In this document: positions 31,210 to 41,886 of the stretch, in pieces
How the letters are laid out: the number at the start of each line of letters is the position of its first letter
Position numbering within the stretch: position 1 is the stretch's first letter
Assembly (NCBI GenBank): GCA_029339505.1
Contig: JAQISU010000115.1
Location: forward strand, 11,116,001 to 11,180,000
Source: Unio delphinus
Taxonomy: Eukaryota > Mollusca > Bivalvia > Unionida > Unionidae
Length of the DNA stretch: 64,000 nucleotides
Direction of reading: 5' to 3'
The notes under the pieces: model-generated
Told to the model about the DNA's origin: nothing
Seen by the model: only the letters and a program-made list of their open reading frames with translations
Databases searched by the model: none
Made by a program: the position numbers and the translations under genes

Positions 31210-31620
31210 TTAGACCCAATCCGTGAACGGATCGTCCCTTTTTTTATATCCCTTCCCAGTTGCCTTCTTTAGTGCCATTCCTGCTGCAGTACCAACGGCT
31301 CCTAACGCTGCCGCTTTAGCCACCGCTGGGGCTGCTGCCGCAATCAATGCTGGTATTGCAGCTAACAACGGGAATATACCGCCTGTTTTAATCATATTTT
31401 TTATAGCAGCCGCAGAAAGAGTAATCTGAACACCTTTTTTTGCAACAAGTGCATCATTGAAGTGTTTCACCTGACGAGTTGTTAACGACAACTTATTCTG
31501 ACCACCAGTCATTTGATTGGGTTTCAACGTGATTGTGGTTCCGCATTTTTTAGCCGATTCTGATTGCAATTTTTGTAATTGACCGGGTGTCAAAGACACA
31601 TTGATATTACTATACGACAT
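31210..31620 (-). CDS. pX-like basic/hydrophobic virion protein, copy B (about 136 aa)
   Basis: The frame is intact. I place the start at the ATG at 31618-31620 (MSYSNINVSLTPGQ) because upstream codons do not look coding. Two related segments, VSLTPGQLQKLQ and LSLTTRQVKHFND, are followed by QITLSAAAIKNMIKTGG, an Ala/Pro-rich hydrophobic stretch (FPLLAAIPALIAAAAPAVAK) and a basic tail (KKATGKGYKKRDD). Proteins with this layout sit beside the protease in many Polinton and adintovirus genomes and have been compared with adenovirus core protein X. A DNA- or membrane-associated minor virion role is inferred. Confidence 0.65.
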   Translation of the reverse strand: MSYSNINVSLTPGQLQKLQSESAKKCGTTITLKPNQMTGGQNKLSLTTRQVKHFNDALVAKKGVQITLSAAAIKNMIKTGGIFPLLAAIPALIAAAAPAVAKAAALGAVGTAAGMALKKATGKGYKKRDDPFTDWV

Positions 31621-31634
31621 TATACAATAACAGA

Positions 31635-31665
31635 TTGATTCTAAATCGTTTACGATTTCAATCAA
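31635..31665. promoter_or_regulatory. Stem-loop at pX-like/capsid gene junction
   Basis: TTGATT, then AAATCGT, a TT loop, ACGATTT and AATCAA form a two-part stem at the 3' end of the capsid gene and just upstream of the pX-like gene. Related AAATCGT/ACGATTT palindromes lie near 33150-33172. Confidence 0.4.
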
Positions 31666-33126
31666 AGATTTTCCACTGGTGCATCTACCACTCTCATTCT
31701 TCCTCCAACACCTTCGAGTAACATTGATTTATCGCTGAGAATGACAGCAACTGCTCTATAATTCGGGATGAGGATAGGGGGTATCCCACCAACTGGTGGA
31801 CCAGTCGGACGGGTTACACGGGCTCTAAAGTGTATATCAACGACAGATTGTCTTGTTAAATCAAGATGTTCCAATGAAAATTAATAAATCGGATAGAGGT
31901 TTTTAAAATCCAATTGTGATATTTGCAAACCAGTATCCACATTTTGATCACGTGCCATATATGACAACAGGTTATGATAGACACGTGCAATATGATTTTG
32001 ACCGTAATCAAGTTGTATATCCTCGGATGGTTCCTGCTGTCCATTTATTCTTAGCGAGACTTCATTAACACCTAACTGATCAAATATCATATGGCTTCGT
32101 TCTTGATTATTAACTCGCGCATTATTCTGTAACGCAATAAATATATGACGTGGAGCTGAAACACCTTGTTTTGATGCCAGGTGCCATGTGAATGTACCAT
32201 CAACACTGTCTTGTTTAATATCCGTAGTCACTGATAACCAACTTAACAACGACTTTCCTCCTTGGTCCATAAATTCTAGTAGTCGCTGTTCTTCGGTGAC
32301 TGATGGAGTTAACACTGGCATCCATAATGATAGTTTTGTTAAAATGACTTTACCGGGAGCAACCCCAGCATTACGCCAGATTGCATCATCATCAGTACCC
32401 TTTCGTACAAGCGCTACTGTGTGTTTGGCTCCATAAATAACTTTTCGGACGTTTCTACAGAATCCGAAAATATGATGCAGTGGAATCGCACATGAAAATC
32501 GTCGACGCTGTCCATGCAACGTTGCTACGCGTGTTGCAAATCCTAAATTGAGATTACCATTAACGCCTCAGAGAATATCAAACGCAGCTCCGGGTCTAGT
32601 TCGACGTTCTGGATTAGCTGCTAGTTGTTGATCTGCTTCTGCAGTACCTTGTGCTGTTAACACTTTAATGAATTGAAAGTGGTCAGCGTTATCAAGAGGT
32701 ATCCTTTGCAAACATCATAGACGGACCAGCCGATCTTGTATAATCATCAGAATATCTCGCTAACCCTATGATTGTTGTAGCCACATCAACTTCACGGTCA
32801 ATGGATTCAATTTCTTTTCCATCAATGAGATATCTAGCGCTTTCAAATAACGCCATAATACCGTTATTAACAAAACCAATTCGGACATTTGCGTTATTGT
32901 CATATGGGGTATCAGCTGCAACATTTGTTACAAGTTCTCCTTCTACTTCAATAAATGCCTCACACGGTAGAAAATATTTACTGGTATCATTAACTTGAAG
33001 TTCAATTCGTGATCGGAGATCTGGTTGTACTGCGTGATAAGAATAAAATTGAAAATCGCGTACAGAATCATTCTTGAGAACTGGGGCATCCATATCAAAT
33101 GCTGGATCAGGTGACCTTTTGAACAT
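31662..33126 (-). pseudogene. Major capsid protein (double jelly-roll type), copy B, three lesions
   Basis: The coding similarity runs from the ATG at 33124-33126 to 31662. It is broken by a one-base insertion near 32690 (relative to copy A), a TGA at 32568-32570 where copy A has Gly, and a TAA at 31881-31883 within a conserved C-terminal segment (after NLYPIY). Recognisable parts include YLIDGKEIESIDREVDVATT in the N-terminal third, HIFGFCRNVRKVIYG in the middle and YRAVAVILSDKSMLLEG near the end. Size (about 488 codons) and position between the small conserved gene and the pX-like/protease pair fit the capsid gene of animal Polintons. The double jelly-roll fold is inferred. Confidence 0.75.
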
Positions 33127-33186
33127 TTTATTCTATTTATCAGAGTCTAAATCGTAAAATCGTAAACGATTTTCACCGTAGGATTT

Positions 33187-33651
33187 TCATCGTCGTGTTT
33201 TTTTAAAGCCACTTCCCGCTATCATGTTTGCTATCATGTTATTTTGGTCCCCTTGATTTATCAAGGGAGTCACCAATGACGCTAATTTTTCATCTACTGC
33301 GTTATTTATTATTTTACTAACACTTGCAGGCATTTCCGCTGTAGACGGTAACGGTTTTGAAAATCCTTTGGATTTCATCCGTGATTTCACTAGCGCTGTT
33401 ATTTTATTCTTTGCGGCTGAAAACGCTTTTCCGGCAAGATCTCCGATTTTGATAATACCCTTATCACGAATAACACCAATGGCTTTCATTGATAATTGTT
33501 TAGCTAACGGCATCACTTTTGGAGCCATTCTCGCAAAAAACCCTGCAATGGTATTGCCGATGCCATCTCCGTAGTATGCTCTATAAACTGGAAACCGTGA
33601 ATTAACTACATATACGGGGGTTGGTTTGTCATGGTTGTAGTGTATGATCAT
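33187..33651 (-). CDS. Conserved small virion-type protein, copy B (about 154 aa)
   Basis: Intact homologue of the copy A gene at 685-1116. The start is placed at the ATG at 33649-33651, matching copy A, although the frame is open 18 codons further upstream. Conserved parts are RFPVYRAYYGDG, KVMPLAKQL, VIRDKGI and AEMPASVSKIINNAVDEKLA. The C-terminus is basic. A short basic insert (KSRMKSKGFSK) distinguishes it from copy A. Function is unknown. Confidence 0.7.
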   Translation of the reverse strand: MIIHYNHDKPTPVYVVNSRFPVYRAYYGDGIGNTIAGFFARMAPKVMPLAKQLSMKAIGVIRDKGIIKIGDLAGKAFSAAKNKITALVKSRMKSKGFSKPLPSTAEMPASVSKIINNAVDEKLASLVTPLINQGDQNNMIANMIAGSGFKKTRR

Positions 33652-33658
33652 TATTGTA

Positions 33659-33674
33659 AAAACACTAGTGTTTT
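33659..33674. promoter_or_regulatory. Gene-junction palindrome AAAACACTAGTGTTTT
   Basis: A perfect 16-bp palindrome just upstream of the small conserved gene, identical to that at 29576-29591. Confidence 0.5.
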
Positions 33675-33711
33675 CAATTGTGAATTCAGTCGCTGTGATA
33701 CCCACTTTCCA

Positions 33712-34736
33712 CTATCTCGCTAATGAAATCTCGATATGTTTTGATATCCATGATACCGCCGCAAATAACCGCCTGCAGATATCAGCTGCTTCATTAATTA
33801 TTTCCGGTGAGTTATTTCCAGCTCGGAACTCTCCTACAAGAACTTCTAATCGTGATATATCACTGAGAACACTACCAGGACAGAAACTCAAAGAGTTTCC
33901 AACGCTAGCGTTTCCAATTCCACTGGAATCTTGCAATCCGCTTCCGCTATAATCAGGTGCTTCCTCCAGTTTTTCTAAATCCGTTTCTTGTAAATAACTA
34001 TCATCATCATCATCATCATCAGGTGGTAGTTGTTGTTGTTGTTTAGGTGAAAAAGATATTTTTTTTTGCAGTTTGTTGTCGCCGTCGCTGCAGTCTTTGT
34101 GGTTTTCTTTGTGATTTTTGTTCTTCATATTGTTTATACACGTTACCCACCGCATTGGTATATTCAATGTATGATGCACTATCTGTCTTAATTTGACTTT
34201 TTTCAGTTTTGATTTTGTAGAATATATCAGCCCAATGTTGTATACCTCTTACATACTTGTGCTGTTCTGGTTTTAACAATTTTTTTTCTGTTTTCATACG
34301 TCGTAACAACAAGTGCAGGAAACTCTGTAGGGTCAGTCTTATCAATTGTTGCTAACCCTTCTTCGTTAAATCGCGCGCGTAATTCATCTACTATTTTATC
34401 ATTGGTCTTTTTCGGACCAGGTGGGTTTTTTTGTAACAACGCTGATGTCTTTTCAGTTTCCGCTGCTATCTTTTCAAGCACACCAAGAACAGGCACTTCT
34501 CGTCGCTTGCCTTCCTCAGGAATATCTCCAAATATTGCTCGTTCAGTTGCTGTTTTCACATCGCTGGTCGCCTTAGTTACCGGGGCGAACAGTTGTTCAC
34601 TTGACACAGAAAAGTCAGTCTGCGCTTGTTGTCGTTGTTGAAGTTTCTCACGAAGTCTGTCTCGAACCGGTATAAACTTTTTAATTGCTGCTAGCCGCTC
34701 TCGGGCTAATCTAGTTGTTAATGCTTCATTGACCAT
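33712..34736 (-). pseudogene. Coiled-coil acidic-repeat protein, copy B, frameshifted
   Basis: Homologue of the copy A gene at 1150-2268. The first frame (34736 to about 34280) starts MVNEALTTRLARERLAAIKK as in copy A. Coding similarity then moves to other frames near 34280, near 34080 and near 33762, where one base is lost in CCGCCGCAAAT. Only one poly-Asp block remains. The C-terminal segment with SGSGLQ and ADICRRLF is still recognisable. At least three frame breaks make it a pseudogene. Confidence 0.75.
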
Positions 34737-35477
34737 TATTTGAAATCAGAAACAATTTTTCAATTGTAAAACAATTTATCCCATCGATGATTAACTAATC
34801 GGAACCATCCATTAACGGTCCAATTTTTTATTCAGTGTGAAATAGTTTTTATTTTTATTCAGTGTGAAATATTTTTATTTTTTATTGTGTGAAATAGTTT
34901 TTATTGCTGTGAAATATTTTTATTTTTTATTCAGTGTGAAATATTTTTATTTTTTATTCAGTGATTTTGCCTGTTTTTTTGACTGATTTGCCTATTTTTT
35001 TGACTGATTTGCCTATTTTTTACTGTTTTTTATACCGTTTTGATCAGTTTTCGTCGGGTAAAGTAGTCGATTTTGCATGGGATTTCCCATAAGGAAAAGT
35101 TATCAAAAGAACTTTCAAAGCTGTTAGGATTCATTTTGATGGTTTTTTTTAGTCATTTTTCATCATTTTTTGCCTGTTTTCATTGATTTTTGGTCAGTTT
35201 CCTTGATTTTCGATAAAAAACCTCGTCGGCTAAAGTAGTCGATTTTGCATGGGATTTCCCATAGGGAAAAGTTCTTAAAAGAACTTTCAAAGCTGTTAGG
35301 ATTTGATTTTAATTTTACGCAGTGTGAAATATATTTTTTATTGCTGTGAAATATTTTTATTTTTTATTCACTGATTTTGACATTTTCAATCCAAAAATGC
35401 TATAAAAAAAATGAAAATCTCTTTGAGGGTCGGTCACAATCAAAAAACGACAAAATCTCTTTGAGGGTCGGTCACGG
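34737..35477. other. Expanded noncoding control-like region, copy B
   Basis: About 740 bp without genes. It has six or more copies of a TTCAGTGTGAAATATTTTTA motif (34830-34965 and 35320-35370), three copies of TTTTTTGACTGATTTGCC, and an 80-bp direct repeat (35054-35134 and 35223-35303) beginning CGTCGG(G/C)TAAAGTAGTCGAT. Copy A has only 210 bp here. Confidence 0.65.
35054..35303. repeat. 80-bp direct repeat pair
   Basis: Two copies separated by about 90 bp differ at a few positions. Each contains an internal GGGATTTCCCAT palindrome-like core. Confidence 0.85.
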
Positions 35478-35834
35478 TCAAAATTGTTCATTTTCTTGAA
35501 TTAACGCCCGTTGGTTTCTAACTTTAGAATTAACCTCCTTTTTCAATTCGTATTCGTTACCTAATTCTTTTCGTATTCGTTCTACGATAGTATACAACGG
35601 AACAAACACACTTACGTCGCTGGAAAATGTAAGAGAGTTTCGAATAGAATTCTGAATTCTCTTGGTGAGCGCGTATTTCTTTGGCAGCATATACTTGTTA
35701 GTGCTAACTCCGTATTCTATATCCTGAAAATCAGACATGATTTGATCAGAATTTAAACCATCTGATAGTTTGATATCCCGACTTTTCAATTTTGAAATCT
35801 CGGATATAATGCTATTCATATTTTCAGAATTCAT
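35478..35834 (-). CDS. Conserved 118-aa protein of unknown function, copy B
   Basis: Intact and the same length as the copy A homologue (2479-2835). Conserved segments are DFQDIEYGVSTNKYMLPKKY and PLYTIVE(R/G)IRKELGNEYELK. It is charged and helical, with no cysteine pattern. It is the first gene downstream of the HNH gene in the minus-strand cluster. Function is unknown. Confidence 0.7.
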   Translation of the reverse strand: MNSENMNSIISEISKLKSRDIKLSDGLNSDQIMSDFQDIEYGVSTNKYMLPKKYALTKRIQNSIRNSLTFSSDVSVFVPLYTIVERIRKELGNEYELKKEVNSKVRNQRALIQENEQF

Positions 35835-35867
35835 ATTCTATGGTGATTACATATTTCTAAATGAAAA

Positions 35868-36386
35868 TTATGACGCGCCGATGATATCATCAGGGACATA
35901 AATAAATCGAATTTTGTGTTCGGTCTTTTTTGAAATCGCCGTCTTGGTTATTCCCTCTGCAACATATCGTACTGAGGGTATACAAATATCGAAATGCCTA
36001 CCGGCTTCATTCATAGATGAAAATATTGTTTCTTCGTTAGTTGTTGTATTCAAAGATTTTACTGGTCTCGCTCGCTTTGAGCAAATGCCAGTCTTCCCTC
36101 GTTTGGTATTCTCACTTTGTGTAACGGCTTCTAGATTTGATAAAGAATTGTTCATTGGATTAGAATCCTTGTGATCAATAACAAAACCATCCTCGATCAA
36201 TCCATGGAAACATTCATACACGAAACGATGGCAGTAATATTTCTTCTTTCCCCCAACAGTAAACTTCAAATACCCCATACCATTATCCCACCCAACTGGT
36301 TTCTTCAGTCTGCGGTTTCTTACAACACCATCACGGGATGCTTCATAATTAACAAGCACTGGGTGTGGTTTGAATTCTTCGTTCAT
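35868..36386 (-). CDS. HNH homing-type endonuclease, copy B only (172 aa)
   Basis: The frame is intact. Residues about 10-45 (YEASRDGVVRNRR, GYLKFTVGGKKKYYC) resemble the NUMOD4-type lead-in. The HNH core follows: HRFVYECFHGLIEDGFVIDH, then KDSNPMNNSLSNLEAVTQSEN. A C-terminal NUMOD1-like DNA-binding segment (ARPVKSLNTTTNEE, SMNEAGRHFDICIPSVRYV) completes it. This layout is that of phage and NCLDV-type homing endonucleases, which cut one DNA strand or site and spread their own gene. It lies between the zinc protein and the 118-aa gene. Copy A keeps only its first codons (4711-4774). Confidence 0.8.
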   Translation of the reverse strand: MNEEFKPHPVLVNYEASRDGVVRNRRLKKPVGWDNGMGYLKFTVGGKKKYYCHRFVYECFHGLIEDGFVIDHKDSNPMNNSLSNLEAVTQSENTKRGKTGICSKRARPVKSLNTTTNEETIFSSMNEAGRHFDICIPSVRYVAEGITKTAISKKTEHKIRFIYVPDDIIGAS

Positions 36387-36399
36387 TCGTATACTAATA

Positions 36400-36819
36400 C
36401 TATTTGTCTAATTCATTGTTTGGTCTAATGATTACATCACTGGAAAATCTTTCAATGTAGTCTTGAGGGGTTCTTATGATTTTATTGCTGACTTTGTCAG
36501 GGACACTGACTTTGTCCTTGACAGAGTCAAGGTCAGGGACTTTTTCAGGGTCAGAATTTTTGATTGATTTTCCATTTTTGATTCTTTTATCATAATAACG
36601 CTTCAACTCCCTGTATCGCTTACCACCGCAATTCAAACACAACTGAGATTTTCCCCTAACCCCAACCCCACATCGTATGCAAGGTAACGGACCAAGGCTT
36701 CCACGACGAAAGCTTTGCATATGATACCCACAGAATTCGCTTCTGCATGATTTGTTACACGGGGTTGTTGATCCAATCATGAGCCACTTGCAGTGATTCA
36801 TTATACATAAATCCTTCAT
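36400..36819 (-). CDS. Cysteine-rich zinc-binding protein, copy B (139 aa)
   Basis: Intact. The Cys pattern of copy A is kept: NHCKW, TPCNKSCRSEFCGYH, then PCIRCG and LCLNCGG with 11 residues between the CxxC pairs. The basic KRYRELKRYYDKR tail is followed by a 30-residue insert with repeated DPEKVPDLDSVKDKV-like units absent from copy A. It starts 24 bp from the polymerase gene on the opposite strand. Its product may act early in infection, but this is a guess. Confidence 0.7.
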   Translation of the reverse strand: MKDLCIMNHCKWLMIGSTTPCNKSCRSEFCGYHMQSFRRGSLGPLPCIRCGVGVRGKSQLCLNCGGKRYRELKRYYDKRIKNGKSIKNSDPEKVPDLDSVKDKVSVPDKVSNKIIRTPQDYIERFSSDVIIRPNNELDK

Positions 36820-36843
36820 TTAAATGCTTGTTTTAATTATAGT
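36820..36843. promoter_or_regulatory. 24-bp bidirectional intergenic region, copy B
   Basis: Identical in all 24 positions to 5117-5140 of copy A, and placed between the same two divergent start codons. Confidence 0.5.
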
Positions 36844-39800
36844 ATGGAGGAGTTCAAGAGATTATCGAAAATTAAGCCCTGGAGAAATACTAAATTGAAT
36901 CTCGATAGAGTCTCTGATACACCAAAACGTCTAATCGGTGACAGAACTATACTAAGTAAAATCAAGGAGTGTTTTAATGAATTCTACCAAGACGGTGCAG
37001 CATACTGTTGGTCGACATTTCGAATTATACACGAGGATGTCAATGTACCCAACATCGATGCTACTATGAACGATGAAAGAGCAGCTGAGGTGATTTCACA
37101 TCTTGGCTGGAAATCCAAGAGTAAATTGCAACAGAAGTATTTTTTCAGAATAAAATTCATTATCGAAGTCGAAGGCAAATGGATTATCAAGGATAAATTT
37201 GAACCAATCCTCAAGGATAAAAAAACAATCACGCTGAGTAGAGATTCCATACCAGGAATTCTAACTGGAATCGACAAACCATACTACGAGAGATGTTATC
37301 CTGTAACAGCAATCGTTTATGGGATATATCCGTTAAATGATAAACCCGATATCGCAAAACTAGCTCCTATGAAATATTCTAGTTCACTGAATTGTGTAGC
37401 AACACGGGTAATGGAACACTTCACAAATGCATCCCGAGGAAATAAACTAACTGATCTGCGACGTAGGAAAATAACCGAATGGGAACTGACAGTGAAACAG
37501 CACGGTGCAAAGATTTCTGATATAGCTAAATTAGAAACATTATTAAAATTCCCAGTAACGACAATAACCGGGGAAGTATTACACGAACCGAAATATAAAT
37601 TACAAGGAGCGCCAATACAAATTATTGATCATAACGAACACGCGTGGACACCTGCAGTAACAATATTTCCACGAGAACGAACCGTGAAATATATCCCCGA
37701 GGAATTCGTCGGGATGTTTTTTTATAATGAGAAATTATTCGATGCTATTCATGCGTTGTGTAAAGAGGATCCAGTGTCAGTATGGTTACTTAGAAGTGAT
37801 GAAGATCCCGAAATAGGATTTGATCAATTTGTAAGACCTAATGGTGAATTATATCGCGTTGAAGAATTAGATAACAGAATGAGAAAAATCGCTAGTGATT
37901 TTTCACCGGAGAGTTTTCATGAAAAACTACTCACGGATAGTTTTACTATTCCATCAGTGGTAGCTCACTTCGCAAGAGAAAAAAACTCATGGCGTCCAAC
38001 ACGAAGTGATTTTCTCGAAGATGTTAAATTGAGTTGCGTCGAATTTAGTCATGGAGGACTGTGGAATTCGAAATACTCACGTGATGGTATGATTTCAATT
38101 GATATATCCGCGTGTTATCCTGGAAGTTTTCTCGGGTATGGAGAATGCGCTGAGTACTTTAAACGATTTAGACACCCCACGCATGAAATGACTCGTGTTG
38201 CGATTAATGGTCCATTGCCTGATTTTGATTTAACCGGATTCGCTCGTGTGATATCATTCGAATTCGCTACAGGGTTACATCCGTGTAGTTATCTTTGGCT
38301 TGGTAGACATATATCCGAAAAGGCCTGGATGCCAATAGTGTTACTACGATATATGATTGATTGTGGTATGCTAATATCGTTGATTGTTTCCGAAGCTATT
38401 TTATGCTATCGAGCTCAGAAAGAAGTTTGGCTACCACAACCCGATCTAGATCGTATAATTAGCGAACAGCGAAAACAATTCCCTGATTTCAATGAAGAAA
38501 AAATCATGAATTGGTCTAAGAAGTTATTTGAAATTAAAAAAGAACAAGCAAAAGATTTTGGACGAAGAATAATCGGTAAATTTACCCAGGGTGGAAAATA
38601 CGACAACGCAAAATACTCTTCGAGGTTGATCATAGACGTCGCTGAATGCGATTTTATTGTAACCGATTTAACGAAACAGGGAAAACTTGTATCCCGTAAG
38701 GATGCTTTTCTATCCAATGGTGAGAAATTGGGTACGGTTGTTACCTACTGTGATGGATATAATTCCCAGTACACACATCTGAGAAGTTCTATGCTAGCTT
38801 ATGCTTCTATCAATTTATTTTCGATGATAAATAGATTTCCTAATAACGCAGTTAGAGTAGCCACTGATTCTATTTATATCCACGAGAAATACAAATCAGA
38901 TGTAGCTAAATTCACATCCCAGGAGGAAGCGTGGGGACGTTGGCGATTTAAAAAGGAAAAACTACATGAGTATTGTGAATCGGCAGATGTTACCATGGAT
39001 GATAAATATCTTTCATGTAACCGTATTGAAATTCAATCAGAATTTTCTAATGCACCACCGGTATCTGATCCAATATGTAGATATAAGACAGTTTATTTAA
39101 ACGGTTGTGGTGGGTCAGGAAAGACGACTCGTGCAATTATTTCGTGGGAAGTCCAACATGATTGTGCTAACACCTACTCACAGACTCGCCAGAGAGATGA
39201 TACAGCGAGGGGTAAATGCCTGTACTTATCATAGTTTTTTTCGATGGAAAGGCGATGAAAGGACCCCTGATCGAATGGGCGATAAATTCATTCCTGAAAT
39301 CATGATTTGGGATGAAATATGCACAGTGTCATTAGATGTACTACAAACATTCCTCGAGTGGTTGTTAAATAAAAACACAAAAGTCGTCATGTACGGTGAT
39401 CACGGCCAACCACCACCATTTGTCGGTGCATCCCCACATGAGTGGTTAAAGGGTTTTGTAGACTACTATGAAGAAATTGATACCGACCATAGATCACTTG
39501 ATGAACGATTACACGAGTTTAAAGCGCTAATTAGACTACAACCGGATAGAATCCAGTGTGAAATAGCGCGTAAAGTGATTTCAGAAACCCCAATGAATGA
39601 TTTCTGGAAAGCGTGGAAACCAAATGATTTGATAGTAGCAAGTAGAAAAATAGTCAGAGACACACTTCAGATGAAGTTATTTGAATTGCATAAAGAAAAA
39701 TTTGCAACACTTCCAGTACCGTTGTGTTATAGGCCATCGGATACACGAAAACAGAATATCGAAGTTGACATTCCTGGACAACAACAAAAGCAGAATTTAG

Positions 39801-40391
39801 TGTTAAATGATATTGTGCTGGTTGATATCAGCGTCGTTGAAGATGCATTGCGTGCTAATAAATCTCCATGGACGCTAGGATACGCAGGATACACTCTTCA
39901 CAGGGATTGACTATATCGGATACAATTGTTTGGATGGTAGATAATCGCATCGAATGGTCGAATTTAGTCTATCTCGCAGTATCCAGAGTACGAAAAATAA
40001 ATCAGCTTCGAAGAAGTGTCTTCGATGATGATATCATTGGTGGCGATGATGAAATCATTGGTGATGATAATGACACTTCAATCAGCGCCGACAGCATCAA
40101 GGATATAATCAGAAAAAACTCTCTGGTTATAAACAACAGGATAAAAAAAATAATAGAGAATTTGATATTGATGCTGAATTAATAATTACGCTGAAGCAAC
40201 AACAGAATAATCACTGCGCGAATTGCAATTGTATAATGCGTTGGCAGTATTCGGATAAAGATCCTCGCCAATTTACCGTAGACAGAAAAAATAACAATCT
40301 CGGTCATGTCAGAAACAATGTGATGTTGACCTGTCTTGAGTGTAATAGACGCCGGGGTGCCAGCACAATGCCTCTGGGGGAGGGGTGCTAG
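36844..40391 (+). pseudogene. DNA polymerase B-like/SF1 helicase/HNH fusion, copy B, three frameshifts
   Basis: The frame is open from the ATG to just after the Walker A motif (36844 to about 39135), covering the polymerase motifs SIDISACYPGS, GKFTQGGK and VRVATDSIYI. Small indels near 39137-39150, 39888-39893 and an A-run near 40143 then shift it successively. Helicase motifs (GDHGQPPPF, SSQGLT, YLAVSRV) and the HNH module (CANCNC, DRKNNNLGH, CLECN) are recognisable in successive frames. Unlike copy A it has no stop in the N-terminal third. A short duplicated insert precedes the final stop. The architecture matches copy A throughout, so the fusion predates the copies. Confidence 0.8.
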
Positions 40392-41365
40392 CAATTACCA
40401 CGCGGTGGTAATTGAGTATCCTCGGGAATTACCTGTAGTTGTTGTCGAGTAAATCCTTGCTGAGGGGCAGTTGAATCCAGTGTATAGATTGCTGGTCTAC
40501 CAGTTGATCGTGTTATGCCGGATATCTTGTGTGCAGTGACACTCCAAATAGGATCAGTAGCCCTTTTTGTGCCACCTTCCAGCTCTCCTGGTTCGTATAA
40601 ATACCTAACAGTGACATTACTACCAAGAATTGGTTCTTTGAAATCTTTTTGTGAAATCCCTTGAATCCCCATTTTAGGTATAGACTTCTTTTTAATCGCG
40701 TTGACAGGTTTCATGTTGATTGTTCTAGTAATCTCGTTATTCAGTGCGATAATCACAGCTGGTAACCTTTTGACCCATTCACGGGATCGCATTTCTTGGA
40801 TGAATTCTTTTGAGTATTGATATCCAAATAATCGCTCAGCAATCATCCGATTAAACCGCTCAACAATTGCCTGATCGCGATGTAACGCAGTATGCCCCCG
40901 TCTGATGGTGACACTGTGATCTTTCATCGCTGATAAAACAGCGCCTTGAAATTCCTTGCCAGGATCAACTTGTAACAGATTTGGCCAACGCAGAGGACCT
41001 CGTCGATAAATCCTCTCAAATGCAGAAGCGACTTCAGTGGCCGATTTTGTCTTCAGCGGTTCTGCTTCTTTGTATCGACTCGCAACGTCAACTACGGTTA
41101 GCGCGTATTTGTAACCACCATCATGTGGCAGAAATAATATATCAGCCTGATGAACTTCATTAGGAGCGGTCACATCAAAATGCGAGTAATTAATCTGTTT
41201 AGGCGGTGGTAGATAAATTTGCCATAGTGCCTGTTTGGATAACCAATGAGCCGCAGTGGCCTTTTTCACTTTTGCAGCGCTAGCGAGTTTATTGATTGCT
41301 GATTTACCCCTCCAGTATCCTCTTGGGGAATAATAAATTGATTCCATATTATTAATTACCGGCAC
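40388..41365 (-). CDS. Retroviral-type DDE integrase, copy B (325 aa)
   Basis: Intact. The start is likely the Met of MESIYYSPRG (six codons inside the longest frame), matching copy A. The core has VHQADILFLP, LLQVDPGKEF and AIVERFN with 34 residues between the last Asp and Glu. The C-terminal domain contains VRYLYEPGELEGGTKRATD. Its survival in an element with many other lesions may reflect chance or recent insertion. It would have catalysed the insertion that left the ATACC duplication. Confidence 0.92.
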   Translation of the reverse strand: MPVINNMESIYYSPRGYWRGKSAINKLASAAKVKKATAAHWLSKQALWQIYLPPPKQINYSHFDVTAPNEVHQADILFLPHDGGYKYALTVVDVASRYKEAEPLKTKSATEVASAFERIYRRGPLRWPNLLQVDPGKEFQGAVLSAMKDHSVTIRRGHTALHRDQAIVERFNRMIAERLFGYQYSKEFIQEMRSREWVKRLPAVIIALNNEITRTINMKPVNAIKKKSIPKMGIQGISQKDFKEPILGSNVTVRYLYEPGELEGGTKRATDPIWSVTAHKISGITRSTGRPAIYTLDSTAPQQGFTRQQLQVIPEDTQLPPRGNC

Positions 41366-41869
41366 CTAACATCAATTTACCTTTCATAGCCGATTTTATC
41401 AAAAAGGAAGACAATTTTTCTTTGAAAGATTTATTAGGAATAGCATTTAACGCATGAATTAATTTCACATCCGCGAGATGCCTGTTTTGCAGATTGCTGC
41501 TTTTATAAGCAACATCATGAAGGTGACAGGCCTTATCAATGGCGTTTATCGGATACTCGCCGGATCTGGGTTGATTTTGATCATCAAGTCTGATATGTAA
41601 TCGTGTTCCGTGGCCACAGTAGCTATATCCTGGAAGGTGCTTTTCTCCGGGGTACTTTGCCCATGGGGTTCCAGGGAGTTTTGCCAATTTGGCTGCGATA
41701 TCACCTCCTCGTTTTTTTTTAAATCGGATTTTGTAGAAATAAATCTAAAATTTTTTGTACCACATTGCACGCATTTACCAGAAAGCGCTGATCGGTTATT
41801 TCTAGTTGTAATCGTCGTCAAGTCATCTGTGCCAGTACGCGTTTTGCACTTCACACAATATAGATCCAT
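41352..41869 (-). CDS. Zinc-ribbon/phospholipase A2 gene, copy B, joined by -1 frameshift site
   Basis: The first frame starts at the ATG at 41867-41869. It codes a zinc ribbon with C5-x2-C8 and C33-x2-C36 (MDLYCVKCK and KCVQCG) and runs on out of frame to 41546. At nine A residues (41712-41720) the zero frame reads A_AAA_AAC. The -1 frame beyond it codes RGGDIAAKLAKLPGTPW, the Ca-loop YCGHGTRL, the catalytic CHLHDVAY and an ADVKLIHAL helix, ending at 41352. The PLA2 frame has no ATG near its start and a stop a few codons upstream of the site. Apart from this site no lesion is visible. Such PLA2 domains are known to act in capsid escape from endosomes in parvoviruses. That role here is inferred. 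Confidence 0.75.
41711..41717 (-). promoter_or_regulatory. Candidate -1 ribosomal frameshift site, copy B
   Basis: The same A AAA AAC heptamer, in the same phase, as copy A at 9918-9924. The coding sequence just upstream differs in length and composition between copies, while the heptamer is unchanged. Confidence 0.5.
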
Positions 41870-41886
41870 AATTTATGTATAGAGAT

